Shown here piece by piece: positions 42,439 through 51,050 of a DNA stretch of 64,000 nt. Below the pieces are notes generated by a model. It was not told where the DNA came from and did no database searches. It saw only the letters and a program-made list of their open reading frames with translations. The DNA is from CAYSUS01 sp964434165 (GTDB lineage: Bacteria; Planctomycetota; Planctomycetia; Pirellulales; Thermoguttaceae), in assembly GCA_964434165.1 (NCBI GenBank), contig CAYSUS010000028.1:1-64000 (forward strand). Reading direction: 5' to 3'. The translations under genes and the position numbers were made by a program. Each line of letters starts with the position of its first letter. The first letter of the stretch is position 1.

Positions 42439-44721
42439 TCACTTCGCGCCGGTGCAGCGGCCCTCGCATACTTCGTGCTCGTTGCTCCATCCTGCCGTGC
42501 CTCTCCGCCACGGCCGTCGCCGCCCGAGGAGCGGAATGCTGGCAGCGAGGCCTAGGGCCAGCAGCACCCACGTGGCCGGCTCGGGAACGCGGGCCAGCTC
42601 CGCCAGGCGCACGTCGTCGAAGAAGTACTGGGACGAATCGCTCGGCGGGAGCGGATCGTGAACCGACAGGCGGAGCCAGACCTCTTGACCCACCAGCCCC
42701 GTGTCGATCGTGAGCGTCTCGAGCAGTCCCTGCCAGCCCTCGCCCGGAAGCAGCTCCATGTCGTAGGACGTGGACAGCATGTCCCCCACGTTGACCCCTT
42801 GATCGCCGACGGTCACGTCCGTGGCGAACGCGGCCCGGGCGAGGGCGCCGCCCTGCTGGTCGGCGCGAGCCGCCACGTCGACTTGGAGCATCCACATCTT
42901 GCCTACGTCGTCGGAGTCGATGACGCCGAGCGACTGGAAGATCCAGGTGTCGGTCACGCCCGCGTCGCGCAAGACGAGGTTGGCGACCTGCTCGCCGCGC
43001 GAGGCGGCGGGCATCTTCCCTCCGTCGTGCTCCGCGGGATTCATGGGATGGGAGTTGGGGCCGTCCTGCCCCGGGCCCGCCGAGGCCGACTCGTACCATC
43101 CGGCGATCGGAACGCCGGCGACGATTCCATTCTCGTGGGGCGGCACGTCGGGCGACTCGAAGCTGCCGTTGGCCACCGGCATGGTCGCCAGGATCAACTG
43201 GTCGAGAGTGAAGCCGGGCATCACGGTCAGGGCGGCGGCCTGCGTCGAGGTCAAAGGCCGGTCGTACACCTGAAGGTCGTCGAGCTTGCCGAGGAAATCG
43301 CGCGCCAGATCGGCCCGGTTGCCCAGGAACAGGTCGTGGGCCAGTCCGCCGAAGGTGGATCCCGGCTGCGCGGCAGCCGGTACGCCGTCGATGTACCAGC
43401 GGCCCTGGCCGCTCGCGTCGTGCGTCAGCACGTGGTGGTGCCACCGGTCGCGGGCGACTGGGCCGGGCTCGCCGAGCGTATGCCCCTGGCCGAGGTCCTG
43501 CGTGATCCCCCCGGCGTACAGCTCGGCCGGGGAGCCGTATCGCCGTAGGAACAGCTCGTCGAATCCGGGCCCCGACCCCGCCCCGACCATGTAACCGGTG
43601 TTCGTGCCGCTCGGGTCCGGCGCGAACTCCCAGAAGGCGATCGAGAAAGTCCCGTCCGGAAGGACCTCCCTGGGAACGACCACGCGATCGTCGTTGCCGT
43701 CGAAGCTGGCCGCGCCCCCGATCCTCCCGGCGGCGTCGATCGTGGCCCCCGTGGCTGTCCCGTGGTTGGCGCCCACGGAGTCGGTGAAGTCCGAGTCGAA
43801 CGTCCAGTGGCCGGTCAGGACCGGCGGCGGCGACCCGGCCACGCGCCGCAGGGCATCGTAGTGCCGCTGGGCCGCGGCCTGGTCGAGGGCCGCGCCGTAG
43901 ATCGCCACTTCATCGAGCTGGCCGTCGAACCCCCGCTGGTAACCCTGGCCTATGGGCGTGAAGTCGGCGATGCCGATGCCCAGCGGCGCGCTGCTCCCGT
44001 AGGAGCTGCTGGCCACGACGCCCTCGAGCGCCTTCGACAAGCCCGTATCGCCCTGGCTGAGGTTGGCGACGTAGCTGGTGATCTGGGTGTTGCCGCCCGA
44101 CTGCTCGTACGTGTTCACCAGGTAGTACCAGTCGCCGGGCCGGAAGTACCGCAGCACGGTCCGGTCGTTGTCCGGCTGGGAGAAGTCGTCGCCGACGATC
44201 GTCGCCAGCCGGTCGCCTTCGCCCTGGTAGAGGTAGTAGCCGCGCCGATCGCTGGCTTGACGCGTGGCCACGCCGTAGCCGCTGCCGCTGGGCGCGGCCA
44301 GGGGCCGGAAGATCGCCTCGACGGTCATCGATGCGGGAAGCGCGACGGGCGCCACGGTCGAGAGCCCGGCCCCGCCGCTCGAAAACCCCTGCCCGTCGTT
44401 GTACGGAGTGAGGCTGGTGCTGGTCCCGTCCCATGCCGGCCCCGAGAAGCTGACTCCGGTGGCCGTGCCGATCGTGCTGGAGCCCGTCCCGTAGCTGACC
44501 ACCGAGAGGTCGGCGGCGCCGGGCCCCTGGTCCGCAAGCCGCGCCAGGTCGTTGGCGCCCTCGAAGGTGTAGTGATGGATCAAGTCGGGCTCGGCGGTGA
44601 CCGTGCCGCGCAGGTCAACAACCGAGCCTCGCGACAGGCTCGAGACCGTCAGGATCAGCAGTGCCGCCCCGGCCGACACGAACGCAACGCGCGGGGCGAA
44701 CCGTTTCGAGAGCGCGAACAT
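42439..44721 (-). CDS. exported LamG/concanavalin-like protein with PEP-CTERM sorting signal
   Basis: A 760-residue exported protein. It has a signal peptide (VAFVSAGAALLILTVSSLSRG) and two LamG-type jelly-roll domains. The first is about residues 40-290 (HHYTFEGANDLARLADQG, MTVEAIFRPLAAPSG) and the second about 300-500 (LTGHWTFDSDFTDSVGANHGTATGATIDAAGRIGGAASFDGND). A third beta-sandwich follows, with NGSFESPDVPPHENG, and then a PEP-CTERM signal (VPEPATWVLLALGLAASIPLLGRRR). Such proteins are anchored or processed by exosortase at the cell surface. The start is put at ATG 44721 (GGAGAA upstream) rather than the longer frame at 44766. Unusually, about 25 residues follow the Arg cluster. Confidence 0.87.
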   Translation of the reverse strand: MFALSKRFAPRVAFVSAGAALLILTVSSLSRGSVVDLRGTVTAEPDLIHHYTFEGANDLARLADQGPGAADLSVVSYGTGSSTIGTATGVSFSGPAWDGTSTSLTPYNDGQGFSSGGAGLSTVAPVALPASMTVEAIFRPLAAPSGSGYGVATRQASDRRGYYLYQGEGDRLATIVGDDFSQPDNDRTVLRYFRPGDWYYLVNTYEQSGGNTQITSYVANLSQGDTGLSKALEGVVASSSYGSSAPLGIGIADFTPIGQGYQRGFDGQLDEVAIYGAALDQAAAQRHYDALRRVAGSPPPVLTGHWTFDSDFTDSVGANHGTATGATIDAAGRIGGAASFDGNDDRVVVPREVLPDGTFSIAFWEFAPDPSGTNTGYMVGAGSGPGFDELFLRRYGSPAELYAGGITQDLGQGHTLGEPGPVARDRWHHHVLTHDASGQGRWYIDGVPAAAQPGSTFGGLAHDLFLGNRADLARDFLGKLDDLQVYDRPLTSTQAAALTVMPGFTLDQLILATMPVANGSFESPDVPPHENGIVAGVPIAGWYESASAGPGQDGPNSHPMNPAEHDGGKMPAASRGEQVANLVLRDAGVTDTWIFQSLGVIDSDDVGKMWMLQVDVAARADQQGGALARAAFATDVTVGDQGVNVGDMLSTSYDMELLPGEGWQGLLETLTIDTGLVGQEVWLRLSVHDPLPPSDSSQYFFDDVRLAELARVPEPATWVLLALGLAASIPLLGRRRPWRRGTAGWSNEHEVCEGRCTGAK

Positions 44722-45026
44722 GGCAGTTCTCCATGCAACCAGGAGTGTCTCCGCAATGGGCCCCAACGGCCTCGTGTCCTCCCGTCGGAAGGCGGGTCCG
44801 CAGCGTCCCTGAGTATAGCCTGTCGCGCTGGGAAGTCACGCGCGCGAAGGGAAATCCGCGCCGGCGGGACGGGCCGCGGCAGGAGAAGACCCATAACTCA
44901 CCCGTTCACTTGCCTTTGGGTCCTGGTGAGAATACAATGTCGGGCTTTCGGGCCGGCGCGGCGCCTGCCCCGCCGGACCCCACAAGACGCGGACCGCGCC
45001 GATCATGCGCGCCAGGAGGCGGCGCC
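44722..45026. other. intergenic region between divergent genes
   Basis: About 305 bases between the LamG gene (minus) and the zinc-ribbon gene (plus). A GGAG site lies before the minus-strand start and an AGGAGG site before the plus-strand ATG at 45027. No clear promoter or repeat was recognised. Confidence 0.45.
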
Positions 45027-45431
45027 ATGTGGAATTGCCCCAACTGCGGCGAGACGCTGGACGAGGCGTTCGCCCTGTGCTGGAACTGCGGCACCGATCG
45101 CGAGGGGCGAATCGATCCCGAGTTCGAGCCGGTGGCTGACGATCCGCAGGTTCCCGATCCCGGACTTGGCGGGGAGGAGGCGATCAGCCGAAACGCCGAG
45201 GAGGAAGCCCGTCGGCGCGCGGGGGCGGCGGCCGTGCCCGACGAGGAACGGATCCGATCGCAGCCGTACCGTCTGGTGACTGTGGCCTCGTTCCGGTTCC
45301 CTTTTCCCGCCTGGACGGCACGCAACCGTCTGGAGGAAGTCGGCATCCCGGCGATCGTCGCCGACGAGCAGACTTCGACCATGTACTGGCTCTACAACCA
45401 GGCGATCGGCATACAAAGGAAAGACTGGTGA
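45027..45431 (+). CDS. zinc-ribbon / DUF2007-like protein, probably truncated at its C-terminus
   Basis: A 134-residue protein. The N-terminus is a zinc ribbon with four cysteines (CPNCGETLDEAFALCWNCG). A Glu-rich linker follows, and then a DUF2007-type domain (LVTVASFRFPFPAWTARNRLEEVGIPAIVADEQT, MYWLYNQAIG). In the family this domain continues with a further strand of the type GGVKVQV and about 20 more residues. Here it stops after AIG with the unrelated IQRKDW, at exactly the point where the sequence turns AT-richer. I infer that an insertion cut off the 3' end. AGGAGG stands eight bases before the ATG. DUF2007 proteins are proposed signal-transducing partners, but no function is established. 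Confidence 0.75.
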   Translation: MWNCPNCGETLDEAFALCWNCGTDREGRIDPEFEPVADDPQVPDPGLGGEEAISRNAEEEARRRAGAAAVPDEERIRSQPYRLVTVASFRFPFPAWTARNRLEEVGIPAIVADEQTSTMYWLYNQAIGIQRKDW

Positions 45432-46129
45432 ACTACCACATAATGGATGCACACCCGCTGACGGTCATGATCATCGTCGGCACGATCATGGTCACACCTT
45501 TCTACTTCTTCGCTACGTATGTCTATAGCGGAGCATCCCGGTCAAAGGGAGCAGTACTGGCTGCCGTATCCCTCCTCTTGGGTGCTTTCATGTTCTGGGT
45601 CTGCATAAGCGATCTTCCCCGCCGCCTCGGCCTTCCCGGTAACCTCATCGTGCCTGCCGCATGGATACTGCCCAGTCTGGTTCTCGCCATCGGGCGGAAG
45701 TGGTTCCTGAGTGAGCCCCTCTCGCAGAAGTGGCTAGTCGGCCTGCAGCTGTTTCGAGCGATCGGTGCCGTGTTCCTCGTGGAGATGGTCCGAAGGAACA
45801 TCCCCGGCATCTTCGCCTACCCGGCAGGCATCGGCGATGTCCTCGTCGCCGTCGTGGCACTGGCGGTACTGATTCGCTTCCGTCGAAGCGCCTTTATCCC
45901 GGCAGGAGCGGTATTCCTCGTCATAGTGCTTGGGGTGGCGGATTTTCTCAGTGCGTTCTTCTTTGGATTCACATCGTCCGAGACGCCGCTCCAACTCTTC
46001 CATCCGGAGGTCCCAAACAACGCAATCGTCTTCCCCACGGGAATGATCCCTCTGTTTCTTGTGCCCTACGCCATCTTCTTCCACGCGCTTTCTGGCCTGA
46101 ACTACGTGATGCACGAGAGAAAGAAATGA
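45428..46129 (+). CDS. multi-pass membrane protein in AT-richer island
   Basis: A 233-residue, very hydrophobic protein with about seven membrane segments, for example VMIIVGTIMVTPFYFFATYVY, IGDVLVAVVALAVLIRF and AVFLVIVLGVADFLSAFFFG. No catalytic motif is seen. It begins at a GTG that overlaps the stop of the truncated upstream gene, or at ATG 45443. The base composition is visibly lower in GC than the flanking genes, and codon choice differs (AT-ending codons are common), which suggests recent acquisition. The next gene overlaps its stop by ATGA, so the two are translationally coupled. Function unknown. Confidence 0.7.
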   Translation: MNYHIMDAHPLTVMIIVGTIMVTPFYFFATYVYSGASRSKGAVLAAVSLLLGAFMFWVCISDLPRRLGLPGNLIVPAAWILPSLVLAIGRKWFLSEPLSQKWLVGLQLFRAIGAVFLVEMVRRNIPGIFAYPAGIGDVLVAVVALAVLIRFRRSAFIPAGAVFLVIVLGVADFLSAFFFGFTSSETPLQLFHPEVPNNAIVFPTGMIPLFLVPYAIFFHALSGLNYVMHERKK

Positions 46130-46575
46130 GGCATCGAGTGACTGCGTTGAGGCTTGCATATGTAGCGAACATTGTGATTCTTGTGCCGATTGCATTCGGA
46201 ACGGTCTTCCGCCTCTTTCCAACGGATCAGGCTGCATTCATCGAGAGTCCTGGATGGCGCATCCTGGCCGGTGCCCTGTGGTTGGCTATTCTCGTGTTGT
46301 CAATCCTCGGGCTTCGGCATCCACTTCGCTACAGTCCTGTCCTTCTTCTTCAGGAGATCTACAAGACCACGTGGTTGGCCGTCTATGCCGCCCCGCGTCT
46401 GCTGCGCGCCGATTTCACTTCCATCCCTTGGGGCATAGCCGCCTCCTTTGCCGCCATCGTGTTGATATGGCCGTTCTTGATCCCGTGGAAGTACTTATTG
46501 GCGAGCGAAGAGCAACGTGCGCAACTCAAGGCCGAACAAAGCGCTGCAGCGGACGCGGACAAGCGCTACCCTTGA
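46126..46575 (+). CDS. membrane protein coupled to the preceding gene
   Basis: A 149-residue hydrophobic protein with about four membrane helices (LAYVANIVILVPIAFGTVF, ILAGALWLAILVLSILGL, and WGIAASFAAIVLIWPFLIPWKYLL) and a charged tail (EEQRAQLKAEQSAAADADKRYP). The ATG overlaps the stop of the upstream gene (ATGA), strong evidence of an operon. Like its partner it has lower GC than the surrounding genome. The pattern is reminiscent of a small integral membrane pair of unknown function; no family is recognised. Confidence 0.68.
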   Translation: MRHRVTALRLAYVANIVILVPIAFGTVFRLFPTDQAAFIESPGWRILAGALWLAILVLSILGLRHPLRYSPVLLLQEIYKTTWLAVYAAPRLLRADFTSIPWGIAASFAAIVLIWPFLIPWKYLLASEEQRAQLKAEQSAAADADKRYP

Positions 46576-46626
46576 TGTGATGGCTTGTCGCCTTGTACCT
46601 GAGACTCCCCGTTTGAGAGACTATCC

Positions 46627-46842
46627 ATGGAAGACCTTGACGAATTGCCCGTGATCAAACCAACGCCCACCGTGATCCGTCCCGACGACCACGCCGTGCG
46701 AAACGGCCGCATCATCGTGATCTGTGTGAATGCGGTTATCCTCGGTCTCTCGTTTCTTACGATCTGTCTCTCCGTGGCCACCGCGGAAAGCCAGGTGCAC
46801 CCGACCCAAATCGTGCGTTTCGCGATGTCGATCGCTTCATGA
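46627..46842 (+). CDS. possible small membrane protein
   Basis: A 71-residue frame with a soluble start (MEDLDELPVIKPTPTVIRPDD) and one membrane helix (IIVICVNAVILGLSFLTICLSVA). It is in the same AT-richer island and direction as the two preceding genes, 51 bases downstream, with only a weak ribosome-binding site. It could be the third gene of that operon or a fortuitous frame. Confidence 0.42.
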   Translation: MEDLDELPVIKPTPTVIRPDDHAVRNGRIIVICVNAVILGLSFLTICLSVATAESQVHPTQIVRFAMSIAS

Positions 46843-47097
46843 AATACCAACGCCAAGCACCGCGCGACAAGGATGTGTCCTATCGATGACTGCGCTGATA
46901 TTTGCGGTCCGATTGGCAACGCCGTCTTGAGGCGACGATCCGCCATACCAGGCCGCCGTGTTGTCGGCGAGCTTTTTGCACCCTCGACCAGCGCTCGCTC
47001 GCGCCGTGACCTGCAACGCTGTTCTGGTTCAGCGTGACGTTGAGTTTGGGCGTGCTGGAGTTAGCGAGTGGAGCGTGGACTGAAGGCAGTGTCTTGT

Positions 47098-47123
47098 GGA
47101 CTGGGGGACCAGTCCCCCAGTCC
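47098..47123. repeat. perfect palindromic hairpin
   Basis: An 11-base perfect stem GGACTGGGGGA / TCCCCCAGTCC around a 4-base loop (CCAG), followed by more C-runs. It lies inside the gene-free stretch right of the AT-richer island, on the side opposite the truncated gene. Confidence 0.6.
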
Positions 47124-47298
47124 CCCTGAGGTTTATCGCATTGCGCCAGAAGCAAGTGGGAAAGAGGCGACGGCAACCCGTGCCGATTTGGCTGAGCTGC
47201 GCGAAGCTTCGAGCCGGGCCGTTTCGGCCCCGCGGTGCTCGCATCGGGATACCGGGCCGACACGGCCCAGCCACGATTGGGGCGCAAAGATGCGACAC

Positions 47299-47336
47299 GC
47301 CCTCACCCCAGCCCTCTCCCAGAGGGAGAGGGCGTG
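47299..47336. repeat. REP-like intergenic hairpin (CCCTCTCCC-AGA-GGGAGAGGG)
   Basis: CGCCCTCACCCCAGCCCTCTCCC then AGA then GGGAGAGGGCG: a 10-base perfect inner stem with an outer partial repeat of CCCTC/GAGGG. The pattern is the widely distributed bacterial CCCTCACCC-type intergenic repeat known from many phyla. Confidence 0.6.
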
Positions 47337-47378
47337 AATCGCTCTCACGCCGCGCGTCCGCGAGAGGGACCGGGGGCG

Positions 47379-47660
47379 TCAGGCCTCGGCCGGCTGCTGC
47401 TTGAGGTGCTTGATGCGGGCGGAGAGGCGGGACTTGATCCGCGCGGCCGTGTTGCGGTGGACGATGTTCCTTGCTCCGGCCTGATCGGCTTTCTTCGCCG
47501 CCAGGCGGTACTCGCTCTCCGCCGTCTCCAGGTCGCCGGCCTTGACCGCGTCGCGGACCTTGCGGCACTGGGTCCTAAGGGCGCTCTTCACGGCGCGGTT
47601 CCGCGCGCGGCGGACCACGTTCTGACGCAATCGTTTCTTGGCACTTTTCGTGTTCGGCAT
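47379..47660 (-). CDS. rpsT: 30S ribosomal protein S20
   Basis: S20 binds 16S rRNA early in small-subunit assembly. The 93-residue protein begins MPNTKSAKKRLRQNVVRRARNRAVKSAL, the canonical start, so ATG 47660 is chosen over the longer open frame at 47780. The rest (VKAGDLETAESEYRLAAKKADQA, NTAARIKSRLSARIK) is normal for the family. A GAGGAGG lies 18 bases upstream, further than usual. It is downstream of the TPR gene on the same strand with a 160-base gap that contains a GC-rich hairpin (GCGCGCCC...GGGCGCGC). Confidence 0.95.
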   Translation of the reverse strand: MPNTKSAKKRLRQNVVRRARNRAVKSALRTQCRKVRDAVKAGDLETAESEYRLAAKKADQAGARNIVHRNTAARIKSRLSARIKHLKQQPAEA

Positions 47661-47820
47661 GGGCTTGGCGGAAAACGCCTCCTCGGGGACGGAAAACTGG
47701 TATCGTGCGGCGCGCCCGGGGGGGCGCGCGTGAATGCCAAAAGGGCCGGGAGCGGGCCACGACGGCTCCCGGCGGAGCATGCGCGCGTCGTGAACGGCTC
47801 TCGACCCCGCGGGCAGTCGA

Positions 47821-49224
47821 TCATTCAGCCGTGTCGGTCTCCCCTCGCGCTCGCTTCTCCTTCATCTCGGCGACTTTGCTGAGCAGTTCGGAGACGTCCT
47901 TGTAGTTGAAGTCGAGACCGGCCAGAGTTGTCAAGTGCTTCTCGGCCGCGTCGAGGTCCGACCGGTAGATCGCCAGCTTGCCGGCCAGGTAGAGGGCGTC
48001 TTTCTTCTTCGACGCCTCGCGGTCCGGAATCTCCTGGATCGCCATCTCGTAGTGGGTCATGGCGAGCGGCTTCTGGTTGATCTGCTGGAAGCACTGCCCC
48101 AGACAGAGCAGGCACGCCCCCTTGCGCCGCGGATCGTTCTTGGCCTGCTGGAATTCCTTGATCGCCTCGGAATACAGCCCGTTCACCTGGTAGCGCAACC
48201 CCAGCTCGTACTTGTAGGTGAGGTTGTTGGGGAACTTCTCGACCATTCCCTTGAAGTACTCCAGCTCCTTCTCGACCTGCTTCTTGCGGAGCCGCTTGTA
48301 CTCCTGCTTGGCCTCGTCGCTGCCGGTCTCGTCGGACTTGCGCTTGGCGATGATCACCTTGTAACGCAACCCCCGCATCTGGACTTCGTCCCAGCGGTCG
48401 CGGATGTCGGGATCGCCGCCGGAGGCCTCGAACGCGCGGGCGTAAACCTCCTCGGCCTTGTCGTATTTGTCGTCGCGGAGGTAGATGTCGGCCAGTTGGA
48501 CGTAATGGGACATCTTCTTGGGCTCGCGGCTGATCTCGCGCTCCAGGCGCTCCTCTTCCGACAGGGCCTGCTGCTGCGCCGTCTTGCCCGCCGTCTTCTT
48601 CTTGCCGCCCTCGGCGTCCTCGTAACCGCCTTGATGGATCGTCTTCTCCACGGCCAGGTCGGCGATGAGCCGCTGGATCTCCTCGTCGTCCGGCCGGACC
48701 TGTTCCACGCGGTGCAGGCAGGCGATGGCCTGGTCGAACTGCTGCCGCGCGCGCAGGGCCTTGGCGCACTGGAGGTTGACGTCCGGGTCTTTGGGCCTGG
48801 CGTCCAGCGCCATCTTCAGATAGACCAGGGTCACGTCCTCCAATTCCATCTCCTCGCAGGCGTCGGCCATCGCGGTCAGGGCGGCGACGTCCCACGGGTT
48901 GACCTTCAGCACCTCCAGCCCGTGCTTGATGACCCCCTCCCAATCCTGCTGCTGCTTGCTCTTCTTGATGGCCGAGCGGTCGCCGCGGGCTTTGAACTGG
49001 GCGAGTTTGCTGCCGGTCTTGTTGTTGCTATACTTCTTCTGGAGGTTCCCGAGGAAGTTCTGCAAGTAAACGAGGTTGCCCGGATCGCCCAGCACGCACT
49101 GCGTGAATAGCTCGGTCGCGTAGTCGTGGTTCTCCTGGGCAAGTTGCCGGCTGGCGTGCTCGAAGCACTGTTGCAGGCGCTTCCGCTTCGCCGGCGACAT
49201 CTCAGGACGTTCTTCGGTTGCCAT
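47821..49224 (-). CDS. cytosolic TPR-repeat protein
   Basis: A 467-residue protein without signal peptide. TPR-like units are clear: HASRQLAQENHDYATELFTQCVLGDPGN at the start, KMALDARPKDPDVNLQCAKALRARQQFDQAIACLHRVEQVRPDD, ADIYLRDDKYDKAEEVYARAFEAS and LGLRYQVNGLYSEAIKEFQQAKND. A charged helical stretch sits in the middle (AKQEYKRLRKKQVEKELEYF). TPRs mediate protein contacts; the client is not known. It lies ahead of rpsT on the minus strand. The start is MATEERPEM with a possible internal start at the second Met. A different, exported TPR protein exists at 8674. Confidence 0.85.
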   Translation of the reverse strand: MATEERPEMSPAKRKRLQQCFEHASRQLAQENHDYATELFTQCVLGDPGNLVYLQNFLGNLQKKYSNNKTGSKLAQFKARGDRSAIKKSKQQQDWEGVIKHGLEVLKVNPWDVAALTAMADACEEMELEDVTLVYLKMALDARPKDPDVNLQCAKALRARQQFDQAIACLHRVEQVRPDDEEIQRLIADLAVEKTIHQGGYEDAEGGKKKTAGKTAQQQALSEEERLEREISREPKKMSHYVQLADIYLRDDKYDKAEEVYARAFEASGGDPDIRDRWDEVQMRGLRYKVIIAKRKSDETGSDEAKQEYKRLRKKQVEKELEYFKGMVEKFPNNLTYKYELGLRYQVNGLYSEAIKEFQQAKNDPRRKGACLLCLGQCFQQINQKPLAMTHYEMAIQEIPDREASKKKDALYLAGKLAIYRSDLDAAEKHLTTLAGLDFNYKDVSELLSKVAEMKEKRARGETDTAE

Positions 49225-49353
49225 GGTCCGCCGAATCGTGCTTCATCGAGATCCCAGAACGACGGCCCCCCAGCCGGCCCCACGAATCGGCCCTACCAAT
49301 CGGCCCTACGAATCCGGCTGACGACCTCTACCCTACCTCCGAGCCAACAGCCT

Positions 49354-49381
49354 ATTCTAACAGGTTCGATTCGCAACACAA
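49354..49381 (-). promoter_or_regulatory. possible promoter of the TPR gene
   Basis: On the minus strand TTGTGT, a 16-base spacer, then TAGAAT, a good -10. It lies about 130 bases before the start at 49224. Between them is a small tandem repeat (AATCGGCCCTACS twice, 49285-49314). The -35 is weak. Confidence 0.35.
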
Positions 49382-49502
49382 CTGCCCGACAATGGACCCC
49401 GCCCCGGACAACCCGACGTGGGCGATGATGCGAAACAACTTCGCCTTCCGGGCTCGGGGCATCCAGGGCCATCGCTGACGCGAGCAACGCCCCCACGACT
49501 TC

Positions 49503-51050
49503 ATGACCGACTCCCCCGGAACCCGCCCTGGCATCGTCTATCTTGTCGGGGCCGGTCCCGGGGAGCCGGGCCTGCTTACCCTGCGTGGGGCGGCGTGCCT
49601 CGCTCGGGCCGATCTGGTCCTGTACGATTTCCTGGTCAACCCGGCCGTGCTGAAGCACTCCAAGGAGGGGGGCGAGCATGTCTGTCTGGGGCATCACTCG
49701 GCCGAGCGGACCATGCCCCAGGATGAGGTCAACGCCCGGATGATTGAGGCCGCCAGGGCCGGCAAGGTCGTGGTCCGGCTCAAGGGAGGCAGCCCCGACG
49801 TGTTCGGACGTGGGGCCGAGGAGGTCGAGGCGCTGCGGGCGTCGGATGTCGCCTACGAGGTCGTTCCCGGCGTCACCGCCGGCTTGGCCGCGGCGGGCTG
49901 CACGGGCATCCCCGTCACGCACGGCGACCACTGCTCGGCCGTGGCGCTTGTGACGGGGCACGAACGAAGCCGCAAGTCCGGGCCGCCGCTCGACTACTCC
50001 CGCCTCGCCCAGTTCCCCGGCGCCCTGGTGGTCTATATGGGCGTGACCACGGCCGACCGCTGGGCCGACGCCTTGATTCGCGCGGGCAAGTCGCCTGCAA
50101 CCCCGACCGCCGTGGTGCGGCGAGCTTCCTGGCCGGACCAGCAGACGTTTCGTTGCACGCTCGGCAGTCTGGTTGACGTAATCGCCCAGAAGAGGATCCG
50201 TCCCCCCGCGGTCATCATCGTCGGCGAGGTCGTTGATCTGGCGCCGGAGACGACGTGGTTCAACAGTCGGCCGTTGTTCGGCCAGTGCGTGCTCGTCACC
50301 CGGCCGGAGGTTCAGGCGGATGCCCTGGTCGGGCCTCTGGCGGAGCTGGGGGCCGACGTCGTCGTTCAGCCCGCCATCCGAATCGGGCCGCCTGACGACT
50401 GGCGCCAGCTCGATGAGGCCTTGGATCGCCTTGGGAGCTTCCATTGGCTGGTCTTCTCCAGCAGCAACGGGGTACGGGCCGTTCTCGGTCGCCTCCTGCA
50501 CCGCGGCCGCGACGTGCGCGACCTGGCAAGGCTGAGTCTGGCGGCGATCGGGCCCGGCACGGCCGAGGAGCTCAGCCGCTATCACCTTCGAGCCGACCGC
50601 GTGCCCGACGAGTTCCGCGCTGAGTCCCTGGCCGAATCCCTCGCGGCAGAGGCGAGGGGCCAGCGGTTCCTGCTCGCCCGGGCGAGCAGGGGGCGTGATG
50701 TCCTGGCCGAGGAGCTTCGCCGCGCGGGGGCCGAGGTTGAGCAGGTCGTGGTCTATACCAGCAGCGACGTTCCAGCCCCCGAGCCGGAGGTCGCCGAGGC
50801 GCTGGCCGCCGGGCGGATCGATTGGGTGACGGTCACCAGCTCGGCCATTGCGCGGTCGCTGGCGGCGATGTTCGGGCGAGAGCTCCGGAAGGCCAGGCTG
50901 GCGAGCATCAGCCCGGTAACCACGGGGACTCTGAGAGAGCTGGGCTACGAGGCTTCCGCAGAAGCGGAAGTCTACACGATGGAAGGGATCGTTGCCGCAC
51001 TGGTCACATCTGCTCGCGCAGCGTGTTCCAGCTCATGTAAGCAAGGATGA
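49503..51050 (+). CDS. cobA-hemD: CobA-HemD fusion: uroporphyrinogen-III C-methyltransferase / uroporphyrinogen-III synthase
   Basis: Two consecutive tetrapyrrole enzymes in one 515-residue chain. Residues 1-260 are the SAM-dependent methyltransferase that makes precorrin-2 (VYLVGAGPGEPGLLTLRGA, RLKGGSPDVFGRGAEE, VVPGVTAGLAAAGCTGIPVTH, VVYMGV). The usual GGDP is GGSP here. Residues about 270-505 are uroporphyrinogen-III synthase (VLVTRPEVQADALVGPLAELGADVV, HWLVFSSSNGVRAV, VVYTSSDVPAPE, VTVTSSAIARSLA). The fusion would supply the branch to siroheme/B12 directly from hydroxymethylbilane. Its last 47 bases overlap the end of a small antisense membrane-protein gene. Confidence 0.92.
   Translation: MTDSPGTRPGIVYLVGAGPGEPGLLTLRGAACLARADLVLYDFLVNPAVLKHSKEGGEHVCLGHHSAERTMPQDEVNARMIEAARAGKVVVRLKGGSPDVFGRGAEEVEALRASDVAYEVVPGVTAGLAAAGCTGIPVTHGDHCSAVALVTGHERSRKSGPPLDYSRLAQFPGALVVYMGVTTADRWADALIRAGKSPATPTAVVRRASWPDQQTFRCTLGSLVDVIAQKRIRPPAVIIVGEVVDLAPETTWFNSRPLFGQCVLVTRPEVQADALVGPLAELGADVVVQPAIRIGPPDDWRQLDEALDRLGSFHWLVFSSSNGVRAVLGRLLHRGRDVRDLARLSLAAIGPGTAEELSRYHLRADRVPDEFRAESLAESLAAEARGQRFLLARASRGRDVLAEELRRAGAEVEQVVVYTSSDVPAPEPEVAEALAAGRIDWVTVTSSAIARSLAAMFGRELRKARLASISPVTTGTLRELGYEASAEAEVYTMEGIVAALVTSARAACSSSCKQG

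Larger units (their letters stand above)
46843..47378. other. gene-free stretch with palindromic repeats
   Basis: About 535 bases with no convincing gene on either strand. Contents recognised are a perfect hairpin at 47098-47123 and a REP-like hairpin at 47299-47336, both listed separately. The missing end of the truncated DUF2007 gene was looked for here and not found. Confidence 0.5.

Noticed and set aside
46843..47378. Possible remainder of the truncated DUF2007 gene or other small genes
   Set aside because: No frame continues the domain and the open frames have no ribosome-binding sites or recognisable sequence.
49355..49380. second T-arm-like run (AGGTTCGATTCGC)
   Set aside because: No cloverleaf is possible; the sequence fits better as part of a minus-strand promoter region.
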